Source: Clostridium_AB sp036639235
GTDB lineage: Bacteria > Bacillota > Clostridia > Clostridiales > Caloramatoraceae
Assembly (NCBI RefSeq): GCF_036639235.1
Contig: NZ_JAVWJB010000006.1
Coordinates: 1-64,000 of the forward strand
DNA: 64,000 nucleotides
Direction of reading: 5' to 3'
Shown here: in pieces, positions 33,668 through 42,749 of the stretch
Layout: every line of letters starts with the position of its first letter
Position numbering within the stretch: position 1 is the first letter of the stretch
Made by a program: the position numbers and the translations under genes
The notes under the pieces: model-generated
Told to the model about the DNA's origin: nothing
What the model saw: only the letters and a program-made list of their open reading frames with translations
Databases searched by the model: none

Positions 33668-34546
33668 CTAATTGAATTCCAATAATGTATCTATTATAAC
33701 GGATATAGCTTTAGATACCCTTTCTTCCTTCCTAGTTATATAATGGAACTTTCTTTTTAAGGATGAATCAACCTTCATAATAGATAACTCTCTCATTTCA
33801 ACCGAATCCTTAACTATACTTTTCGAAAGAAGACTTACCCCTAAATTATGTTTAACCCCCTCCTTAATAGCACAGTTACTTCCAAGATACATTATTTTCT
33901 TAGGTCTTATGCTATAAAGTCTAAATAACTTATCTAACTGTTCACGTGTTCCTGAACCCTCTTCACGACTAATCCATACACTGTTTTCAAAGTCATTTAT
34001 GCGAAACTCCTTATTATTAATAGTTGGGTCATATGGTGAAACTACATATAGTTCATCCTCTTTAAATTTTCCATAATAAAATTCACTATTATTAAAACTT
34101 CCCTCAACAAGCCCTATATCTATTTTTCTTTCATGTAACTGTCTACATATATTTTTAGTGTTATCTATTATAATTTCAAATTCTATTTTCGGGTATTTCT
34201 TAGAAATAATACTTAAAAACCCTGGAATATAATATTCTCCAATTGTATAACTAGCCCCTATTTTAACCTCACCACTAACTTGATTTTTAAAGTCATCTAT
34301 TTCTATATAAAGCTCATTAATATTTCTTATAATTTGTTTTCCCCTTCTATAAAGATGTTCACCAGCTAGGGTAATAGATATTTTTTTATCCTTAATAGAA
34401 CGCTCTATTAACTTAATCCCATAAAGCTTCTCAAGATTCTTTATATGCTTACTAACAGCTGGCTGGGATATATTAATTCTTTCAGATGCCTTGGTAAAAC
34501 TAAGACACTCAACTACTGCAATAAATGTTTTTAACTCCTCAAGCAT
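33668..34546 (-). CDS. LysR-family regulator (CysL/YeiE-like)
   Basis: A 292-aa activator or repressor with the N-terminal helix-turn-helix ECLSFTKASERINISQPAVSKHIKNLE and a type 2 periplasmic-binding-like effector domain from residue 90. It is divergent from a YeiH-type transporter gene over 130 bases, the same pairing as YeiE/YeiH in enterobacteria, so it probably controls that gene. The effector is unknown; an inorganic sulfur compound is a reasonable guess from relatives. Confidence 0.88.
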   Translation of the reverse strand: MLEELKTFIAVVECLSFTKASERINISQPAVSKHIKNLEKLYGIKLIERSIKDKKISITLAGEHLYRRGKQIIRNINELYIEIDDFKNQVSGEVKIGASYTIGEYYIPGFLSIISKKYPKIEFEIIIDNTKNICRQLHERKIDIGLVEGSFNNSEFYYGKFKEDELYVVSPYDPTINNKEFRINDFENSVWISREEGSGTREQLDKLFRLYSIRPKKIMYLGSNCAIKEGVKHNLGVSLLSKSIVKDSVEMRELSIMKVDSSLKRKFHYITRKEERVSKAISVIIDTLLEFN

Positions 34547-34560
34547 TGATCCACCTCATT

Positions 34561-34575
34561 ATAACTTTTAGTTAT
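34561..34575. promoter_or_regulatory. LysR-type operator palindrome
   Basis: ATAACTTTTAGTTAT, a perfect 15-base palindrome with the T-N11-A form of LysR sites, in the gap between the divergent LysR and YeiH genes. A TATAAT at 34621-34626 is a candidate -10 box for yeiH. Confidence 0.6.
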
Positions 34576-34674
34576 GGTTATTATAATTATTATTTATTTT
34601 TTTTATAGTTATATTCCTATTATAATTTATCTGTAACTGAAAATACTAATACAAAATGCTAAGGAGGAAAATCC

Positions 34675-35745
34675 ATGAATTTATCCAAAATGAAAAATGA
34701 AATAATATCTATACTTCCTGGATTTATTGTATGTTTCATAATATCATTAATTAGTAAATTTCTAGCTAAATTTGCACCAACACTAGGTGCAGCTACTATT
34801 GCAATATTTCTTGGAATAATACTTGGAAATACTATTTTAACTTCAGATAAACTAAACAAGGGAACTAAATTCTCTGAAGGAACACTACTTTCAATATCTG
34901 TTGTTTTACTTGGAGGAACTTTAAGTATACAAACCATAATGACACTTGGATTTAGTGGTGTATTATTTATTGCTATCCAAATGATCATAACAATAGCTGC
35001 AGTTATTTATATTGGTCGTAAAATGGGATTTGAAGATGACTTTACCTACCTTATGGCAAGTGGTAATGGTGTATGTGGTTCCTCTGCTATAGCCTCTGTT
35101 GCACCTGCTATTAATGCTAGTGACAAGGATAAGGCAATATCAATTACCCTAGTTAATGTTACTGGTACAGTATTAATGCTAATACTTCCATTTATAGCAC
35201 TGGTATTCTTTAACCAGGACCTACTTGAAACCTCTGCACTACTTGGAGGTACACTTCAGTCTGTTGGTCAGGTTGTTGGTAGTGCTAAAATGATTAGCCC
35301 TGAGGTAACAGAACTTGCTACTATTTTTAAGATTGTTAGAATTATATTCCTAGTATTCGTTGTTATATATCTTTCTTACCTTAAGAATAAATCAAAAGGT
35401 GCAGAGGCTGAACTTGATATTGTTGACTCAGAGGATAATGATTTACTAATAGAAGATTTTGACAAGAAATCATCAAAACCTAAATTCAAACTTAAGATTC
35501 CATGGTATGTTATAGGATTCTTTGTGCTATGTGGAGTATATACACTTGGCATTATACCAAACTCACTATCAGCTACCTTTAAGGGAATAAGCTCAACATT
35601 TGAGGTTATTGCACTTGCAGCTATTGGTATGAGGGTTAAGATTCGCGATCTTATTAATCAAGGTTCTAAATTCTCAATTTATGCCGGGTTAATAGGTCTA
35701 GTTCAAACAGTCGCAGCTGTAATATTAATATTTATTATTCTTTAA
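34675..35745 (+). CDS. YeiH-family putative sulfate/sulfur-anion exporter
   Basis: A 356-aa membrane protein of the UPF0324 / Cons_hypoth698 family with about ten hydrophobic helices. Characteristic stretches are PTLGAATIAIFLGIILGN, VVLLGGTLS, ASGNGVCGSSAIASVAPAI and the C-terminal AIGMRVKIRDL. The loop around residues 240-275 is highly acidic. GGAGG lies eight bases before ATG 34675. Substrates proposed for the family include sulfite, sulfate and related anions, not settled. Its 3' end meets a structured repeat. Confidence 0.88.
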   Translation: MNLSKMKNEIISILPGFIVCFIISLISKFLAKFAPTLGAATIAIFLGIILGNTILTSDKLNKGTKFSEGTLLSISVVLLGGTLSIQTIMTLGFSGVLFIAIQMIITIAAVIYIGRKMGFEDDFTYLMASGNGVCGSSAIASVAPAINASDKDKAISITLVNVTGTVLMLILPFIALVFFNQDLLETSALLGGTLQSVGQVVGSAKMISPEVTELATIFKIVRIIFLVFVVIYLSYLKNKSKGAEAELDIVDSEDNDLLIEDFDKKSSKPKFKLKIPWYVIGFFVLCGVYTLGIIPNSLSATFKGISSTFEVIALAAIGMRVKIRDLINQGSKFSIYAGLIGLVQTVAAVILIFIIL

Positions 35746-35758
35746 AGCATATCACTTT

Positions 35759-35862
35759 AAGGGGTCAATTGACGCTTTATCATCCCAAGTAGCTTTATCA
35801 CCCCTTGGTAAAACATGAGAAACCTATTTTTCATGATAGGCTGTTCCATTTATCAACAGCCT
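35759..35862. repeat. dispersed structured repeat, copy 1 (partial)
   Basis: Shares with copies at 39699 and 62417 the modules AAGGGGTCAA-TGACGCTTTA, GTAGCTTTA-CACCCCTTGG, a CATGAGAAA/TTTTTCATG stem (one G-U pair) and the AGGCTGTT/AACAGCCT end hairpin. It lacks the 5' half. It sits between the convergent YeiH and methyltransferase genes, 13 bases from the stop of the latter. Confidence 0.85.
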
Positions 35863-35875
35863 GAGCCATATATCA

Positions 35876-36631
35876 TTACTTCGATATATGGCTTTTTAAT
35901 TTACCTATATGTACTATACGTCTTTTAAGTGGTAGCATTTTTGTACAGCTATGACAAACTATTTCCCCATTAGATAATGATAAAATATGGTTTTCATATG
36001 TATCTAACTCTAGTGTCATCTTCTTTGCATATAACTCTTCTACCTTTTCAAGTGATGTTGAGAGCCTTCCACATAAATGAATAACATCTACATCACTTTT
36101 TTGAATATGCTTAATTAGATTAATATTTGAAGGTGCTACAAATTCCTTAAAGGTTTTGGGGCCAATTATATTAATATCACCACTTGGCTCTGCAAGGGAA
36201 ATCATCTTTATTCCACTAACCTGATTAATATAATCAAACTGAAATTTTTCAATGTATTTAATTGCAAGCATTACATCTTCCCTATTTCTTTTACATTCCT
36301 TAAAGATAACAATAGGATTAATAAGACTTGATAATATAGTAAATGGCCCTTCAATGTTAAGGCATAATACCTCATTACTTTTTTTAGTATATTCTATAAC
36401 ACCTAGTGAATATGAAAGATCCCCAGTTACCCCACATAGGGGAGTTAACGTATTCTTCTCCATTAACTCTAAAAGTTCCTTAACCGATGAAAAATAATAC
36501 TTACCTACTTCATAATCCTTAATCCCTAAATTATATAAAATACTTCTACACTCTACAAAACTATCAAAGGATATTGTTTTAAATATTTCTGAACTTCCTT
36601 CTAAACATGATTTTCCTCCACACAAAAACAT
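35876..36631 (-). CDS. MtaA/CmuA-type uroporphyrinogen decarboxylase-like methyltransferase, short
   Basis: Probably a zinc-dependent methyltransferase acting with a corrinoid protein. Of 251 aa, the central barrel part (LCNIEGPFTILSSLINP, ISLAEPSGDINIIGPKTF) is that of the MtaA/CmuA branch. The zinc ligands appear as HLC in DVIHLCG (residues about 195) and a later CHSC. Family members usually have 330-340 residues; the N-terminal third is short here, without sign of a frameshift upstream. It follows the corrinoid activator gene by nine bases, which supports a methyl-transfer role. Its 3' end contains a hairpin GCCATATATC/GATATATGGC. Confidence 0.78.
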   Translation of the reverse strand: MFLCGGKSCLEGSSEIFKTISFDSFVECRSILYNLGIKDYEVGKYYFSSVKELLELMEKNTLTPLCGVTGDLSYSLGVIEYTKKSNEVLCLNIEGPFTILSSLINPIVIFKECKRNREDVMLAIKYIEKFQFDYINQVSGIKMISLAEPSGDINIIGPKTFKEFVAPSNINLIKHIQKSDVDVIHLCGRLSTSLEKVEELYAKKMTLELDTYENHILSLSNGEIVCHSCTKMLPLKRRIVHIGKLKSHISK

Positions 36632-36640
36632 AATACCCTC

Positions 36641-38161
36641 CTAAAAGCTTAAGCTATTAATAAACTCATTTTGGAATTCGCTATCTAGTGATAAATTTAT
36701 AGACTTAACTTTCTTACTTAAATTTCTCATTTCCTGAATATATTCCTCATTTATACTACTAATAAACGCTCCTTCAAGTGAAGAATTACCTACAAACTTA
36801 ACACTTCCATTAAACTTACCTGGCACTATGCCAGTTCTTCTTAATGACTCTTCATTTAAATGGTATCCAAATGACCCTCCTACTAAAAACTCCTTAACTT
36901 CTTCTAACTTAACCCTTCTACAAAGAATGTTAATCCCTGATATTATAGCTCCCTTTGCTAATTGAAATGACCTTATATCCTCCTGGGATATGTATATACT
37001 ATCAGTTAAATATATTTTCTTATCCTCTACCTTAAAATATTTTTCAGCATTATCCTTATTTATTTTACCTGTCTTTAATATAATTTTATGTTTAATAAAC
37101 TCTGCTATAATATCTATTATTCCACTTCCACATATACCACAGGCAGGACTATTGTTAATAGTTGAAATAACTATATTGTCCCCCTCTATTTTAAATCCAT
37201 CAATAGCACCATCCTCAGCCCTCATTCCACATTCTATATTACTTCCCTCTAATGCTGGACCAGCTGCTGTTGCTGTTGTATATATCTCTCCACTGCTATT
37301 AATTCCAATCTCACCATTAGTACCTATATCTATGTATATAGAATTATTCCTATTTTCAAAGTTACAGGCAAACATCCCCGCTGTAATATCCGCCCCTACA
37401 TATGATGAAATTGAAGGGAGAAGTATTACATCCGAATTTACTTTAATAGAAATAGTATTTGAATTGATTTTATAGGTATCTAAAAACACACTTTCATATG
37501 GTGCTTTAACAAGACTTTCAACACTTTTACCTGCTAATAAATGAAGCATAATTGTGTTTCCTGCTATATAAATACCATTAATATTATTAAGTATATAGGG
37601 ATCACTATTTGATAGCTTATCTAATACAAAATTAATGGTTTCTACTACTTTTTTCTGAAGAAGTTTCCCTCCATCTTCCCTTGATATTTGAAATTCTGCC
37701 CTAGATAAAACATCAGCTCCATATTCAACTTGCCTATTAACTGTTGAGTATTTTTCTATAACATCACCTATTGAGTAATCAACAAGGTATCCACTAACCC
37801 CTGTAGTTCCAAGATCTATTGCAATCCCATACCTTTTCCCTATATTATCCCCTACACTATACTTACGTCTATATCCACTATCTATTGATTTTATATCCTT
37901 TAAACTATATGTAACTTCAACATCCACGTCTCCAGCAATTCTCGCCATACAGGCTAACCTTTCCCCCTCTTTTATAAATATTTTCTCACTTTCTAAAACA
38001 GGAGATAATTCACCTTTAACTTTAACTTTACATTTACCGCATACTCCCTTACCTTCACATGGTGTCTCAATATTAGTTCCTTCCCTAATTGCATCTGAAA
38101 GTAATACATTTTCCTTTACATCAAATTTTATATTTCTGTTTATAATATTAACTACTGCCAT
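36641..38161 (-). CDS. reductive activator of corrinoid proteins (RACo-like, [2Fe-2S] plus ASKHA domain)
   Basis: ATP-dependent activator that reduces Co(II)-corrinoid methyl carriers back to Co(I). In 506 aa the N-terminal ferredoxin domain has CEGKGVCGKCKV and a later Cys in RLACMA, the [2Fe-2S] pattern. From residue 110 the ASKHA domain (YGIAIDLGTTGVSGYLVD, IYIAGNTIMLHLLAG, IYIDIGTNGEIG, AAGPALEGSNI) matches the DUF4445 family. It forms an operon with the methyltransferase, but no corrinoid-binding protein or substrate methyltransferase I is in the window. GGGAG precedes the start. Confidence 0.9.
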   Translation of the reverse strand: MAVVNIINRNIKFDVKENVLLSDAIREGTNIETPCEGKGVCGKCKVKVKGELSPVLESEKIFIKEGERLACMARIAGDVDVEVTYSLKDIKSIDSGYRRKYSVGDNIGKRYGIAIDLGTTGVSGYLVDYSIGDVIEKYSTVNRQVEYGADVLSRAEFQISREDGGKLLQKKVVETINFVLDKLSNSDPYILNNINGIYIAGNTIMLHLLAGKSVESLVKAPYESVFLDTYKINSNTISIKVNSDVILLPSISSYVGADITAGMFACNFENRNNSIYIDIGTNGEIGINSSGEIYTTATAAGPALEGSNIECGMRAEDGAIDGFKIEGDNIVISTINNSPACGICGSGIIDIIAEFIKHKIILKTGKINKDNAEKYFKVEDKKIYLTDSIYISQEDIRSFQLAKGAIISGINILCRRVKLEEVKEFLVGGSFGYHLNEESLRRTGIVPGKFNGSVKFVGNSSLEGAFISSINEEYIQEMRNLSKKVKSINLSLDSEFQNEFINSLSF

Positions 38162-38356
38162 AATTATCTCCCTTCACAAAATATAGGTTATTACCCATTT
38201 TAAAAGATTTTATAGTATTATAATTATATTATAGTTTTTTTCTATACTAAAACACTTAGTATGATTTTTTTCTATATTTCACTATATACATACATTTTTC
38301 TACATATAACATTATAATTAATATTAATGTATATTTTAAATTTTAGGAGGATACTA

Positions 38357-39457
38357 ATGTCTACACTTACTTTGCAAAACATAAGTAAAGAATATAAAAA
38401 CAGCTCAAAAGCTGTTGATAATGTTAATATAAACATTGAGAATAAGGAATTTCTTGTTCTTGTTGGTCCATCAGGATGTGGTAAATCTACTACACTTAGA
38501 ATGATTGCAGGACTTGAGGAGCCAACTGAGGGGACTATACATATAGATAATAGGGATGTTACAAATATTGAGCCTAAGGATAGGGATATTGCAATGGTAT
38601 TCCAAAACTATGCACTTTATCCTCATATGAGCGTATTTGATAATCTAGCCTTCTCTCTAAAGGTTAAAAAACTTTCAAAAAGCGAAATAAATTCTAAGGT
38701 TGAACAAACAGCAGCTAAACTTCAACTTACAGAATATCTTAAAAGAAAACCTGGTCAATTATCAGGTGGTCAACGTCAAAGAGTAGCACTTGGTCGTGCA
38801 ATAATAAGGCAGCCAAAGCTATATCTTATGGATGAGCCACTTTCAAACCTTGACGCTAAACTTCGTGTACAAATGAGAGCTGAGATAATCAAGCTTTACA
38901 ATGAAGCAAATGCCTCTGTTGTATATGTAACTCATGACCAAACAGAAGCTATGACTATGGGTAGTAGAATAGTTGTTATGAATAATGGAGTTATTCAGCA
39001 GGTTGATACTCCACATAATATATATAATAATCCTGCTAATTTATTTGTTGCTGCATTTATAGGAAGTCCCCAAATGAACTTTTTTGAGTGCAAAGTTGTT
39101 GAAGAAAACTCTAATATTAAGCTTCTTCTAAATAATCAGCACCTTGAAATACCAGATGAAACAGCCTCACTTCTTAGCAGCAAGGGCTATGTTAATAAAT
39201 CAGTTAAAATAGGAATACGTCCTGAACATGTTATCTATGAAGATGAATCATCTAAAAACAAAATCAGCACTAAGGTTGAATTTGTCGAGATGCTTGGACA
39301 CGAAACATTTGTATACACTATATATAATGATAATAGAGTAGCATTATTAGTAGACCCTAGCGTAATGTTATTACCAAACCAAAACATAAGTATTAACTTA
39401 GATACTAGAAAGCTTCATATTTTTGATATAGAAACAGAAAAAAATATAAGACTTTAA
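38357..39457 (+). CDS. sugar ABC transporter ATPase, MsmX/UgpC type
   Basis: A 366-aa ATPase that energises binding-protein-dependent sugar importers. Walker A GPSGCGKSTT, Q-loop VFQNYALYPHMSV, signature LSGGQRQRVALGRAI, Walker B LYLMDEPLSNLDAKLR, H-loop VTHDQTEA, and the C-terminal OB-like regulatory domain with IGIRPEHV. I use ATG 38357 with GGAGG eight bases upstream. It is a lone gene with no permease or binding protein, as is usual for multi-purpose MsmX ATPases shared by several importers. Confidence 0.93.
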   Translation: MSTLTLQNISKEYKNSSKAVDNVNINIENKEFLVLVGPSGCGKSTTLRMIAGLEEPTEGTIHIDNRDVTNIEPKDRDIAMVFQNYALYPHMSVFDNLAFSLKVKKLSKSEINSKVEQTAAKLQLTEYLKRKPGQLSGGQRQRVALGRAIIRQPKLYLMDEPLSNLDAKLRVQMRAEIIKLYNEANASVVYVTHDQTEAMTMGSRIVVMNNGVIQQVDTPHNIYNNPANLFVAAFIGSPQMNFFECKVVEENSNIKLLLNNQHLEIPDETASLLSSKGYVNKSVKIGIRPEHVIYEDESSKNKISTKVEFVEMLGHETFVYTIYNDNRVALLVDPSVMLLPNQNISINLDTRKLHIFDIETEKNIRL

Positions 39458-39527
39458 TATTTCACATTAATTTTACATTTTTATCAATCTTTTATAACTC
39501 TTAAAATGTAAAATCTTATTAGGTATT

Positions 39528-39658
39528 GTCTACATGGGGGATGTAGACTACCACTAATTTGTTATTAGGGACTAACGGAGAGTCTCCTAATACGAATTAC
39601 ATTGTAACTTATCTTTTTATTAGCTTAGACTCATATTCTACTGATATGAGTTTTTTTT
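39528..39658 (+). ncRNA. candidate small structured RNA
   Basis: Three hairpins in a row: GTCTACAT/ATGTAGAC with a GGGGG loop (39528-39548), a 17-bp bulged stem 39556-39598 with loop AACGGAG, and a terminator ACTCATAT/ATATGAGT with eight T (39629-39658). No reading frame with a binding site is present. It could be an independent RNA or the 3' UTR of the MsmX gene, preceded by an inverted repeat TTTTACATTTT/AAAATGTAAAA near 39470-39515. It matches no riboswitch class that I recognise. Confidence 0.5.
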
Positions 39659-39667
39659 ATGCAAAAA

Positions 39668-39689
39668 AGATGCTAAAACCTTAGCATCT
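39668..39689 (-). terminator. minus-strand terminator
   Basis: AGATGCTAA/TTAGCATCT stem followed on the minus strand by TTTTTG. It lies beyond the repeat at 39699 and would stop minus-strand transcription that had passed through it from the sensor kinase gene. Confidence 0.75.
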
Positions 39690-39698
39690 CAAATTGTT

Positions 39699-39900
39699 AA
39701 CAAACCAATATTTGAAAAAATATTGGTTTGTTTTATAAAGAAATTTAAATTCATGGTCAAGGGGGACCTGTGCCGCCGCCGACCATACCTCTCAAGGGGT
39801 CAAGTGACGCTTTAGCGGCACGCAGTAGCTTTAGCACCCCTTGGCAAACCTCATGAAAAACATGTTTTTCATGACAGGCTGTTGACTTTGTCAACAGCCT
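39699..39900. repeat. dispersed structured repeat, copy 2 (complete)
   Basis: Modules in plus order: hairpin AACAAACCAATATT/AATATTGGTTTGTT; conserved TTATAAAGAAATTTAAAT; ATGGTC/GACCAT stem with a GC-rich loop; AAGGGGT/ACCCCTT stem; the 22-base perfect palindrome starting CATGAAAAACATG (39852-39873); and the end hairpin AGGCTGTTGAC-TTT-GTCAACAGCCT. It begins seven bases after the sensor kinase stop, read on the minus strand. It is more GC-rich than the neighbourhood. Confidence 0.9.
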
Positions 39901-39907
39901 GAATTGT

Positions 39908-41203
39908 TTAATTAAATTTATTTCTTGGAACAATAAAATAAAATATAGTTCCCCTATTAATTTCAGTATTAACCGAATATTTAAATCCATGTATTTTAAG
40001 TATTTCAGAACAGATTCTAAGTCCAAGTCCTACTCCACCACTTTCAGCACTTTTGTAGTAACTATCCCAGATATGCTTAATCTCATCCTCATTAATACCA
40101 TGTCCAAAGTCCTCTACCTCAAAATACAGTTCATCTCCCCTTACATAGGTTCTAACTATAACATTTGAAAGAGTAAACTTTAATGCATTATCTATAAGAT
40201 TATATATAACCCTAGTTATATATATATTATCACATAGTATTACACATGATTTATTATGTATATTAACCTCAATTTCCTTATTATATAGATTTGAAAGCTT
40301 ACCTGTAACCGAGGTTACCATATCATAAATATTATTGTATTCATTCTTCATTTGATACTGACCATTATTAAGCTTAGATACCTCAATTAAATCATCTACC
40401 ATACAGTTAAGTCTATCTATTTCTGATATTATATCCTGGGAGTATTCTCCTATATCATCCTTATCAATAAGACCATCATTTAGAGCCTCTGCATAGCTTC
40501 TTATAACCGCAAGTGGTGTTCTAAAGTCATGTGATAAATTTGCTATAAATCTTTGCTGAAATGAGTACTTCTGCTCTAATTTCTTCGACATATTCTTAAT
40601 ATCTAAATAAAGATCCTCAAGCTCATCTCCTGTTTTAATACTATCAATTATTTTATAATTCCCCTTAGATATAGATTTTGTAATATTACTTATTTTAATA
40701 ATAGGATCTCCTATTATTTTACCTAGTATATATGCAAATGGAATTGATAAAACAATCATAGATATTAATATTAGAGTTGAAACAAGTCTTAAAGAATTAA
40801 CGAAATTACTTGTTTCAAATACAGCCTCATAGGTTAGCAAATATCCTCTATCTATTTTTTTCACATGAAATAACAAATCATGTGACCCCTTCATACTAAC
40901 TCTCATACCTGGAGGCACATTATCAATAGATGTGATTTTTAAAAACTCTTTTACAGCATCAGAGTGTCCACCATAATACTCGTAATTTCCATCTATATAT
41001 GTAACATAACACTCGTATTTACTTATAGGCTTATTTTCAATCAACTTACCCTCAATCTCAATTGCCCTAAGTTCTAATGTGTTTATCTCCCTTGCCACAT
41101 ATGTTTTCGCTACAATAGGCTCAAGTACTATAAAGCCTAATGCTGTTAATAACAAACCAAATATTATTATCATGTAAACAAACCTTTTGGTTAGTTTACT
41201 CAT
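39908..41203 (-). CDS. sensor histidine kinase
   Basis: Membrane sensor of a two-component pair. In about 431 aa: first membrane helix (residues 10-30), an extracytoplasmic domain of about 110 residues, a second helix near residue 145, HAMP, then HisKA with the phospho-acceptor in LSHDFRTPLAVIRSYAEAL, N box LIDNALKF, and G boxes DFGHGI and GVGLGLRIC. The ATG at 41201-41203 overlaps the stop of the regulator gene by eight bases. The signal is unknown; an IseA-like cell-wall gene upstream may be part of its output. Confidence 0.93.
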   Translation of the reverse strand: MSKLTKRFVYMIIIFGLLLTALGFIVLEPIVAKTYVAREINTLELRAIEIEGKLIENKPISKYECYVTYIDGNYEYYGGHSDAVKEFLKITSIDNVPPGMRVSMKGSHDLLFHVKKIDRGYLLTYEAVFETSNFVNSLRLVSTLILISMIVLSIPFAYILGKIIGDPIIKISNITKSISKGNYKIIDSIKTGDELEDLYLDIKNMSKKLEQKYSFQQRFIANLSHDFRTPLAVIRSYAEALNDGLIDKDDIGEYSQDIISEIDRLNCMVDDLIEVSKLNNGQYQMKNEYNNIYDMVTSVTGKLSNLYNKEIEVNIHNKSCVILCDNIYITRVIYNLIDNALKFTLSNVIVRTYVRGDELYFEVEDFGHGINEDEIKHIWDSYYKSAESGGVGLGLRICSEILKIHGFKYSVNTEINRGTIFYFIVPRNKFN

Positions 41204-41903
41204 TTTCAGCGTGTCCAAGTTTTGCCCCTTCTTGAAGTTCTAATTTATATCCAACGCCCCAAACTGTCTTAAGGTTTTCATTACAAAATCCAACCTTTTC
41301 ACGTAGATTCTTAATATGGGTATCAACTGTTCTTGTGTCTCCTGAATATGTATATCCCCAGACATAATCAAGTAATGTTCCTCTTTTCATTACAACATTA
41401 GGGTTCTTAATAAGGTATACTAATAACTCAAATTCTTTAGGTGTTAAAACAGCAACTTGTCCACCTTCAATAACCTCACGTCTATCTTCACTAATGGTTA
41501 AATTACCTGCTTCTATAATATCTGAACTTGTGTCAGCCTTTTCACTTTTTTTGATTCTAAGTGAAATTCTAAGCATAAGTTCCCTCATACTTATAGGCTT
41601 AACCATATAATCATCTGCACCAAGTTCAAATCCGAATATTCTATCCTCTTCTTCTCCCCTAGAGGTTGTCATAATAACAGGTGTATCTGATTTAGACTTA
41701 ATCTTTCTTAGTAGGGACCAACCATCTTTACCAGGCATCATAACATCAAGTATTATAATATCAAACTTGCCATTATCTATAAGCTTCTCAGCACTATTAC
41801 CGTCATGGGCAAAAACAACATCGTATCCCTCACCCTTAAAATATAGGTCATAAACCTTACATAATCTTTTCTCATCTTCTGCAATTAAGATTTTCTCTTT
41901 CAT
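41196..41903 (-). CDS. OmpR/PhoB-family response regulator
   Basis: A 235-aa regulator: receiver domain with the phospho-acceptor aspartate in IIILDVMMPGKDGW and the conserved lysine in DDYMVKPI, then a C-terminal winged helix (LTPKEFELLVYLIKNPN, TRTVDTHIKNLREKVG, VWGVGYKLE). The kinase gene follows with an overlap, so the two are one unit. Targets unknown. Confidence 0.95.
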   Translation of the reverse strand: MKEKILIAEDEKRLCKVYDLYFKGEGYDVVFAHDGNSAEKLIDNGKFDIIILDVMMPGKDGWSLLRKIKSKSDTPVIMTTSRGEEEDRIFGFELGADDYMVKPISMRELMLRISLRIKKSEKADTSSDIIEAGNLTISEDRREVIEGGQVAVLTPKEFELLVYLIKNPNVVMKRGTLLDYVWGYTYSGDTRTVDTHIKNLREKVGFCNENLKTVWGVGYKLELQEGAKLGHAENE

Positions 41904-42012
41904 CAGATATCCCCTTTTCTATTAGTTTCTACATAAATTATATAAAAATTTAAAATTTTTGTAAATTACTAATGTGAAAATTTATCATAAAAACCAAAAT
42001 ATTAGACTATTT

Positions 42013-42552
42013 TTAAATAATTTGCCATGAATCAACCTTTAATTTTTCATTTTCTATTTTAACCATAGCCTTAATATATATATTTTGTCCCCCTCTATCC
42101 TTAACCATCATAGTCGCATACCCTTTATTTAAATTCATATCTACTATTTCCCCACTTGTCATAGAAGGCTGATCCCCTGCCTCCCCTATAATTACATAAA
42201 GCTGTCCATTAATCATCCTAGGACTCAGCTCTGACATAAACTTATCCTTAGCAGCTTTTGTATAAAACTTATCTAAATATCTATCTATATCACCTATTGA
42301 GTGAAAATTTTCTTCTACCTTAACATATTCTTTGCCCTTATATATCTTAATATCACTATAATCGATACTATCTTCAATATTCCAGTAAACATTATATGCA
42401 TCCTGAAGGAATCCTAACAAATCTCCTCCTTGAACCGCCTCCATTGCCTTAGCTGAAGATGCTCTATTTAAATTATTAATTGAAATAAATGCACCTGTTA
42501 TAATAACTATAATAAGTCCTAATGTTACAAGCTTTTTAAGTGGTTTTTTCAT
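42013..42552 (-). CDS. exported protein, IseA (DL-endopeptidase inhibitor)-like
   Basis: A 179-aa protein with a signal peptide or anchor (MKKPLKKLVTLGLIIVIITG) and one soluble domain. The order YNVYWNIEDS, YKGKEYVKVEENFHSIGDIDRYLDKFYTKAA and the following beta segments resembles IseA/YoeB, which inhibits cell-wall DL-endopeptidases in Bacillus. The match is by general pattern, so it is tentative. Start at ATG 42550-42552 with GGAGG eight bases upstream. It lies 110 bases upstream of the two-component genes, with a possible shared role in the envelope. Confidence 0.55.
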   Translation of the reverse strand: MKKPLKKLVTLGLIIVIITGAFISINNLNRASSAKAMEAVQGGDLLGFLQDAYNVYWNIEDSIDYSDIKIYKGKEYVKVEENFHSIGDIDRYLDKFYTKAAKDKFMSELSPRMINGQLYVIIGEAGDQPSMTSGEIVDMNLNKGYATMMVKDRGGQNIYIKAMVKIENEKLKVDSWQII

Positions 42553-42718
42553 ATTGTATTCCTCCTTCTTACTATCTAATTCTATGTATATGAAGGTAAA
42601 CATAAAAAATTACTAAAATATTATGTATAATTAATGAACAAATTTTAATTTTAATAATCATTTATTTAAGTTATGATTTTATTCTCCACTTAAAAACTTA
42701 ATTTATACAAAAAATAAA

Positions 42719-42745
42719 AAAGCTGCCCAATCAATGGACAGCTTT
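42719..42745 (-). terminator. terminator of the rbsKD operon
   Basis: AAAGCTGtCC/GGgCAGCTTT stem followed on the minus strand by TTTTATTTTT, just after the rbsD stop. Confidence 0.9.
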
Positions 42746-42749
42746 ATAA

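Noticed and set aside
39757..40026. Minus-strand 89-codon frame across repeat copy 2 and the kinase end
   Set aside because: It is made of an antisense-frame part of the kinase gene and the repeat; no start signal and no conservation in copy 3 beyond the shared repeat letters.
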